Below, piece after piece: positions 57,252 to 64,000 of a stretch of DNA of 64,000 bases. The translations under genes were made by a program, and so were the position numbers. Source of the stretch: Chytriomyces cf. hyalinus JEL632. Lineage: Eukaryota > Chytridiomycota > Chytridiomycetes > Chytridiales > Chytriomycetaceae. The stretch spans positions 23,277-87,276 of the forward strand of contig JAIWWG010000116.1 in the NCBI GenBank assembly GCA_025435555.1. The letters run 5' to 3'. The stretch's first letter is position 1, and every line of letters begins with the position of its first letter. The notes below the pieces were generated by a model. That model saw only the letters and a program-made list of their open reading frames with translations. It did not search any database and had not been told where the DNA came from.

Positions 57252-60200
57252 TCAAATCACACATTTGGCACCACTTGAAAGAGTAGCAGCCTCCAAAAGA
57301 GCCTCAACATCACCAGTCTCAATGCACATGCTCCTAAAGATTCCGTCTCTTTGAATCAACTCGCTGGGAGTTCCGAACTGCGCAACGCGTCCATGGTCCA
57401 ACACCAAAATTTTGTCGTAATCGATCACTGTTCGCAACCGATGCGCGATGGATAGGACAGTTGTATTCGCAAACGATGGACCCCGGACAATACGCTGGAT
57501 ATTTGCGTCAGTTTCATTGTCGACAGACGCAGTGGCTAAAATATGAAGAATACAAGTTAACAATCAATTTTCGCTTCAGCAAGAACCATATACCTTCGTC
57601 AAACAAGGTTACTGTGGAGGATTTAAGCATCGCTCGCGCAAGACAAAGCAACTGCCGTTGCCCTTGCGAAAAGTTGCCGCCACCTTCAGAAACAGCCGTG
57701 TCCAATCCTTTTTCACGAGAATTATCTCCAATGGCAATTGAACCCAAGGTTTCGACGCTCGATCTGGGAGACAACCCTTTTGATTGCATACTTTCGAAAA
57801 ACTTGACATCTTTCAAGCAAGACCAGACTGCCGCATCATCGTACAAATTGAAGGGATCCAGGTTCGATCGAATGGTTCCGGCAAAAAGCACCGGATCCTG
57901 CGGAATCATGGTCATTCTCGATCGCAGGTCAAACAATCCAAGTGTGGCAATGTCGATTCCATCGATGTATATTGCTCCCTGAGTAGCTTCCACGATTCGG
58001 AAAAGCGACAGAGAGAGTGAAGACTTGCCTGCGCCTGTTCTTCCGACGATGCCCACCTTTTCACCTCCTTTCACCGAAAAGGAGATGTTGTGCAATACTG
58101 GAGGGAGGTCTGGCGCATATCGCATTTCAAGATTTGACACTTTGATAGAGCCTTTGCTCGGCCACTGAATGAAAGAGATGGTTAGTGTGAAGGCTCAGCT
58201 TAGTTTCAAAATTATCATTCATTACATTAAGTGGTGCTCGATTCTCTTCTATAATGAAGGCTCCCTCTTGCTCGATTTCTGAATATTCACTCACGCGTTC
58301 GACTGCATTCATTCTCTGAATCCAAGGTTAAATAACTGTGTCATTTCAATATCTCAAGCCTCACCATCTCAGTCCCAGAATACACTCTCACGATCCAAAC
58401 AAGATAATCGCTGAACGAAATTGTCCACGACAGACTCAAACCAGCAAGACCCGCGCCAATCACATCTTTCATTGCCATCGTGCCCAATGCACCCGCGAGA
58501 ACCACAACACCCCCAATTAACGCGATTCGAGAGGAAAACCATCGATTGGTTGCGTACATGTAGATGTACGCGCGGTGGTTTGTGTCTACACGCTTCATGT
58601 TTTCCTTTTTGAACCGGATGTCGGACCCGTACGCTCTGATTGTGGATGCGCCGCTTCATTATGAAGTTAGATTTGGAAATCCTGAATACGAAACTTACGT
58701 TAGAGTTTCACTGAACATTGAGTAAATGGGGCTGGCGGTGATGGAATCGAGCCGCTTCATTTCTCGCTGGCATGCCAGGAACCGACTTGCCACCGATATG
58801 TACACAAACACAATTGGTACAAGGGAAAACACAAAGATTGGTGTGATTGTAAAAACGACAATCAGCACAGTGAGTGCCTGGTTTTTGAAACAGGCAAAGA
58901 ATCAATAGGATTTATGAAAGAGAAACGGGTGATAATTGAGCTCACATCCATCACTGCTCCTGTCAAGCTTTTGAGCACTTTCATAAGATGATTGTCGATA
59001 TCGGAAATGTCCTTCGTGGTGCGATTGAGGATTCGACCAACAGGAGTCGTGTCAAAGAACCGCATTGGAGCGTGTACAACGCGGTGGATCAAGCGACTGT
59101 GGAACCTCTTTGAGGCAATATACGACCCCAAACTACGCACAACAAATGCTGCAAAAATACGCTTCGATCAGTGGTGAGAACTCTGAAGCAAAAGGAACGC
59201 GGCGCACCTGTCAAAACGATCACAATCCAACTCAAGCCAATCAGCCCGTATACTTTCACGTAATAGTCGACATCAACTGGGGCCGATACTGTCGAATTCC
59301 CATGTTCTGCGGAAAATGGCAAATTGACGAGGGCAATTCCTGCATCTCTTCTCGCCACGTGTTGCAACACCATAAATGAATCCACATATCCAGTTGCAGG
59401 ACCTTTCACTGGTTTATAGGCGTCCGCCCATATTTTGATCCAATAATCATTGTAAAACCTGACTGCTCGATCCAACACATTGAACCCAATAAAGAACGCA
59501 ACAAAAAGAACACCACCTGCTTGCAGAAAGTATAGTTTGTAGTATTGTACTTTCATAGACCCGATCGCTTTATGCTCCTCGCTTACAATTTTGCGCGCGT
59601 TTGCGACAGTTGCTCCGTTGCTGTAGGTCATGCAACAGATTTTTCTCGTCAGTGTCTTCCAGCGAATCTTCCACAGGCACGATTCGAGGTGTTCCAGACA
59701 AACTGGGAGTGTCATTCTGGTTCGACAGTCCAAGCATTTCAGAGACAGCCGGGTCCAACAAAAGCACATTGACAGGTCCAGCAGCAGCGACTGAGCCAGA
59801 AGCCATCACGACCAAATACTGAGCCGTGCTTTGTTCGCTGAGAACAAGTGATATGGCATGTGTGACAAGTAGTACGGTCCTTCCTTTCATGAGAGGTCCA
59901 CAAACAGCGTGCAAGAACAAGTGGCGCGCGGTGGGTGCATCGACAGCAGACAATGGATCGTCCAGAAGGATATAACGCGCGGATGAGTACAACGCCCGTG
60001 CAAGCGATATTCTTTGCTTTTGACCGCCACTGAGATTGATTCCTGATAAAGGAGTAAAACAAGATGACGCTGAGTAACAAGAAGTTAAGACCCTTTCTAT
60101 TAAGAGATCACCTTTTTCACCAATTTCAGTCAAATCGCCTGATTCCAAGACCGTCAAATCTTTTACCAGAGCACATGCTTTCACAACTTTGTTGTATCGA

Positions 60201-62584
60201 GCAAGATCAAATGGCTCTCCAAATGCAATATTTTCTCGAATACTCGCGTTTTGAATCCAGGCTGTTTGTGCAACGTAAGAAACAGCTCCGTTTGGTCGAT
60301 GCAAGTCCCCTGAAATTCGCTTCATTTCACCAAGCAGCGCTTGAAGGAGCGAGCTTTTCCCTGATCCCGTTGCTCCACAAATAACTGTCAATTCTCCAAT
60401 TGGAAACGCGACATCTAAATTATGAAGAGTGAACGAAGACGTGCTGCTTTCTTCCTTTGAGATGTTACGTCCAACATCTATTGAAGAGCTGGAAGCATGC
60501 CAGTTAAAAGAGCTACTACGAAAGCCAATGTGCTCAGTAGTTGAATTCGAAGCCGTAGCGTCACTCTGTTCATATAAATCCAGTTCCGGCTGATCCAAAA
60601 ACTTTTCGATTCGCCCAAACGCGACTTTGAGCTTGAACAAGTTGGAGATCATGTCTGGCATCGCAGCCAGAGGATATCGCAACTGCCCAAATAGGGCAAT
60701 GCATGTAAAAGCAGTTTGCGCATCAAGACGAACACCAGCAAATCGAGTGAGGGTTGTCAACGTGACGAAGGATACGAGCAACGGAGTTCCAAGGAAGAGA
60801 ACAGTGTTGATGGCGTCGACAAGAAAGAGATTGACAAGAGTTTGAAGTTCGCGCTCTCGAGCGTGGTTGATTCGTTCAATGAACATTTTTTCCCAAGCAA
60901 AGTACTGTTCGCGCGGAAGTCTGTCAGATCAAGAAAACAGAGCTTGCACATGAACCCGCACCTTAATGATTCGGATTCCTTGCAAAACTTCATTCACGAC
61001 TCCCGTTCTGGCGTCTTGAGCCGCAACTAATTTGCCATAAACCCGAATATTCCACTTGGAGTTCCAGTACGTCACAGGTAAAGAAGCAACCATCACAGCT
61101 ACGCCAACTAAAGCACTCCACCCAGCAATCAGCAGCAGCCCAAAGATGCAAATCCCAATTTGGAATGGCATCAAAAAAATGTCGTATAATTCCGGGACTC
61201 CATCACGAATCGTATCCGTGTCCGTGCTCATGAGCGTGACGATTTTCCCCAAACTCGCTCCACCACTCGCCGCACCTCCATCTTCACTCTTCCCCACGGC
61301 CGAAGCTTCAGCAGGGATTCGTTTCAAGCTTTTCGCGTAAATTTCATTCACAAGCACAGCGCGCATTCGAATGGACAGGTTTCTCGCTACATGCCACGCG
61401 TGGTTGCTGCTCAACTTTCCGAGGAACGCGCACATACCAAAGGCAAAGGCATACAGAAATCCAACCCAAAGTGGTGCGTCTCCTTGATGTTCAATGAAAC
61501 CGGTGATTTTGTAAAGGAACAAAGGCCCACTTTGGTAGAAACAGTTTGCCAGAAATCCAAATAAAACCTGCAATAAAATTGCTCGAGATTCAGTAGCGAA
61601 CATGGCTGTTGCGAGGTGTTTGTATTTCCCACTAAAGTTCAACGAGAATTAGTGTCATCATGACCAAGGTGACTTGGTTGAATACCGTATGCTTTCGAAT
61701 CGTTTCACAACAACTTCAGAATGGTCCATATCATTCAGTTCTGGTAAGTCTCGCATTACAATTGGCGATCGATTGCCGCGTCGGATCAACGGATTCACCC
61801 AAGTGAAAAACACGATGGAAAACAAGTGTCTGAACGTGACTGCCTTTGGTTCAGGAGCAGGAAGATTCGCTCCCGAGCGTAGGATCGCTTCCTCTTCGTG
61901 ATAAAGAATATGATCGTTGATGCAGGAGATTTGATAACAAGTCATTGAAAGAGTCGCGATTTGGAGGAACAAGGATGACCACAAGATCCACAAGTTCAAG
62001 TGTGGATACGCTTTACTTTCATCAGAAGGATACAACACAGTTGAGACAAGTTTCAACGCAGACGAGACAGAAGACGCTCCAGCAAAGAGCAGAAACACCA
62101 ACAAAAGCGAACGGATTCGAAAAGCGTCTTTGACAGCTGCGAGCGAATTCCACGATTTCGAAACGAGTACCGCCGATAGCATCCAAGCAGCCGACGAAAA
62201 TACGGCGTTGAAGGTGAAGTTTGCGAAAACTCCGAGCAGCAGCGTCAAACAAACACCCGCAATCCCAGCTTTCGATGCCATCGAAAACGGTAGATTGAAC
62301 GGAATGTCAGCGCCATCGCTTGGAAGCAGCGGCGCATGCTCCTCTGATGCGGGGAATAAGTGCCAAGAGTCAAAAGCAGACTCTTTTAACAGCAGTGGCT
62401 GGGTCTTACCATTCACTTCCTTGCGGCTGCTCAGCATGCCGACCCTGAGCAATGCAAGCACTTCAACAGCATGGAGACCAATGTCAATGAACTCCATTAT
62501 CGCAGACTTTTTGTTCGTGTGTCGTTTGCAAATGTCAGCAGCTTTGCCACACCCGGCATTATAAGCCGACAGCCAAAAATCCAT
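57252..62584 (-). CDS. ABCC (MRP)-type transporter, copy 2
   Basis: Starts MDFWLSAYNAGCGKAAD at 62584 and ends TGA at 57252. An N-terminal extra membrane region of several helices (VCLLTLLLGVF-like, TMD0) precedes membrane domain 1 (HLFSIVFFTWVNPLIRRGNR, MSTDTDTIRDGVPELYD), NBD1 (VICGATGSGKSSLLQALLGE, GINLSGGQKQRISLARALYS, YILLDDPLSAVDA), membrane domain 2 and NBD2 ([67 protein letters not shown]). The asymmetric NBDs (Asp in NBD1, Glu in NBD2 after Walker B) are the ABCC signature. About ten introns, each near 55-65 nt. Export of conjugated organic anions at the vacuole or plasma membrane is expected. One net +1 shift near 59626 (GACCTACAGC versus GATTATAGC in copy 1) lies in the linker after NBD1; otherwise intact. 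Confidence 0.85.
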
Positions 62585-62769
62585 CACAGTGCGCAAAAGC
62601 AGCGTCGTGCAATGCGATCGATCATACGAGTAACTTCGCAAATAGTGATACTTTCAAAGGTCAAGGAAATGCAACAATTCCCGCTTTCATCCCAAAACAA
62701 CCTCGGAACCCCCAACAAATAAAACAACAACATGAAAGCCTCTTCTGCACAAGGTTAACGCCTTCTTGT

Positions 62770-63910
62770 TTCATCCTCCACCCGCACCTTTAAACATGGT
62801 TGAAGTTCGTCGTCCCGGTCCCTTCTTTGTAAACTGCGGTTCAAGAATTTCTGCATTCAAAAAAGCAAATTAATTGAGCTGGAATCGGGTGACTTGACAA
62901 AAAGTCAGCTTTACCAAACGAGCACAGCAAATTCTCATCAACACCCATAATCGCCCCCTTGTTGTCAAACTCGCCGCAATAGTTTGGTGCTGAAAATATC
63001 GTGACAAGCTGACGATCCGCGAAAAACTCATACCCTGGCACGATATTTCGATTAGCAAGTGAGAAAAAGAGAATCACTCGCTCACCTCCTTCCACCACCA
63101 TATGCGCTCGAGCCACCAAATCCAAATTATGCCTCGTGACAAATTCACTGACGATATTCGGTCCAAAACAGTAGCTGACACCTCGATCATTATCTTCCCA
63201 ATCGACTGCAGATGCACTTGGATCGGACCATAATAGGTCATTAAGAAGACCGAATTCGGGCACTTCGCTCGGTCGCGGAATGGCTCGTATATAGTCCATG
63301 CTGAAAATAACAGCGAAAGTCAAACAAACGGAATGAGAATCCTTGAACACACTTACGAGATGAGGCTGGGAGACAAGCCGCCATGCACGCAAAATATTTT
63401 CCCCGCAACGATTGCGGCGACAGGTAAGCAATTGAACACATCGGTAAAAGTTTTCCAAATTTTGAGATTACACCGCCGTTTGCATTCATCATAAAAGCCG
63501 TAAACTGGGACGAGAAACGAAAAGTTTTAAAACTTGGAGTGAGGAAATGGGTTTGGTCCCTCGACAAACCGCGATTTACGGACGCGCATTCATGATTCCC
63601 TCGAAGAAGGAAAAAGTTGAGAGGATATTTGAGCTTATAGCAGAATAACAACAGGATCGTTTCGAGCGAGAATTTTCCCCGGTCAACGTAATCGCCTGCA
63701 ACATTGGCATTGAGAATCAGTCTGGAAACAAGAATAATATTTTCCCACCTAGAAAGAGATAATTTGCATTGGGTGGGTATCCGCATCTGTCAAATGTGCG
63801 CAACAAATCTTCGAACTGGCCATGAACGTCGCCTGAAAATCGCAAATAGGAACAAGGGGTCACGTCAGATTCTGATTGGAAACTTTCTCGGAAACAGTCG
63901 CTGCTCCACT
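62770..63910 (-). CDS. PP1-like Ser/Thr protein phosphatase catalytic subunit (5' end not resolved)
   Basis: Exons from the 3' end: 62770-62850, 62915-63034, 63086-63300, 63357-63504, 63570-63695, and 63749 upward. All PPP catalytic motifs are present: [22 protein letters not shown] at a splice junction, [22 protein letters not shown], and [15 protein letters not shown] and [12 protein letters not shown]. The two-metal active site (Asp/His/Asn ligands) is therefore intact. The family dephosphorylates Ser/Thr substrates chosen by regulatory subunits. The C-terminal tail is short and basic ([18 protein letters not shown]). N-terminal sequence before GDVHGQ reads [13 protein letters not shown] and is more divergent than typical PP1, so a PP1-related paralogue is possible. 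The first exon(s) lie beyond about 63910 or outside the window. Confidence 0.88.
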
Positions 63911-64000
63911 ATTCCTTTGATCGTCCCTTTGGACACATTATTGAACGCGTATGATCACGGCACATCCAATTTTTGCGTTCTCCTCTTAGAAATCAACAGA

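Overview
The window is nuclear DNA of a eukaryote, most likely an early-diverging (chytrid-like) fungus. Genes are compact, carry many 50-90 nt GT-AG introns and lie a few hundred bases apart. The gene set fits a fungus: a fungal-type exo-beta-1,3-glucanase, a Ppn1-like endopolyphosphatase, a Met10-type sulfite reductase, Tah18, Utp11, a Ste20/SPS1-type kinase, ABCC transporters and F-box/LRR proteins. The phylum is an inference; no rRNA or marker set is present.

Layout. 1-11 kb is a run of secreted proteins: two Apple/PAN Cys-rich proteins, a large glucanase fused to a phospholipase-D/sphingomyelinase-D-like domain and a Cys-rich tail, a chimeric deletion copy of that gene, a phosphoesterase and an S1/P1 nuclease. 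11.6-21.6 kb holds two bacterial-type MHS transporters, a ubiquitin fused to an unfamiliar tail, a tandem orphan family and an EF-hand protein. 22-30 kb has an F-box/LRR gene and a siroheme-synthase-like/Met10 fusion. 30-45 kb has an endopolyphosphatase, a FUS/TAF15-like RNA-binding protein, a kinase with RFxV motifs, two F-box/ankyrin-like paralogues, divergent TAH18 and PHGDH genes, and UTP11. 45-49 kb has two decayed AAA-ATPase-like/PD-(D/E)XK genes, followed by a tRNA-Ser. 49.5-62.6 kb is a tandem duplication of [GMC oxidoreductase 3' end + ABCC transporter], in which the second GMC copy survives only as a remnant. The window ends in a PP1-like phosphatase.

How the genes fit together. The left end looks like an extracellular digestion or host-interaction toolkit (glucanase, nuclease, phosphoesterase, lipid-headgroup-cleaving domain). 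The siroheme/Met10 fusion would join cofactor synthesis to sulfite reduction. PHGDH supplies serine, and Tah18 acts in cytosolic Fe-S assembly.

A window-wide oddity is that conserved reading frames are interrupted by about 25 net +1 shifts, against only 3 net -1 shifts, even inside ubiquitin. Residual long-read insertion error is the most economical explanation, but the bias deserves a direct test. Because of it, every pseudogene call based on a frameshift alone is held loosely; calls supported by nonsense codons or large deletions are firmer.
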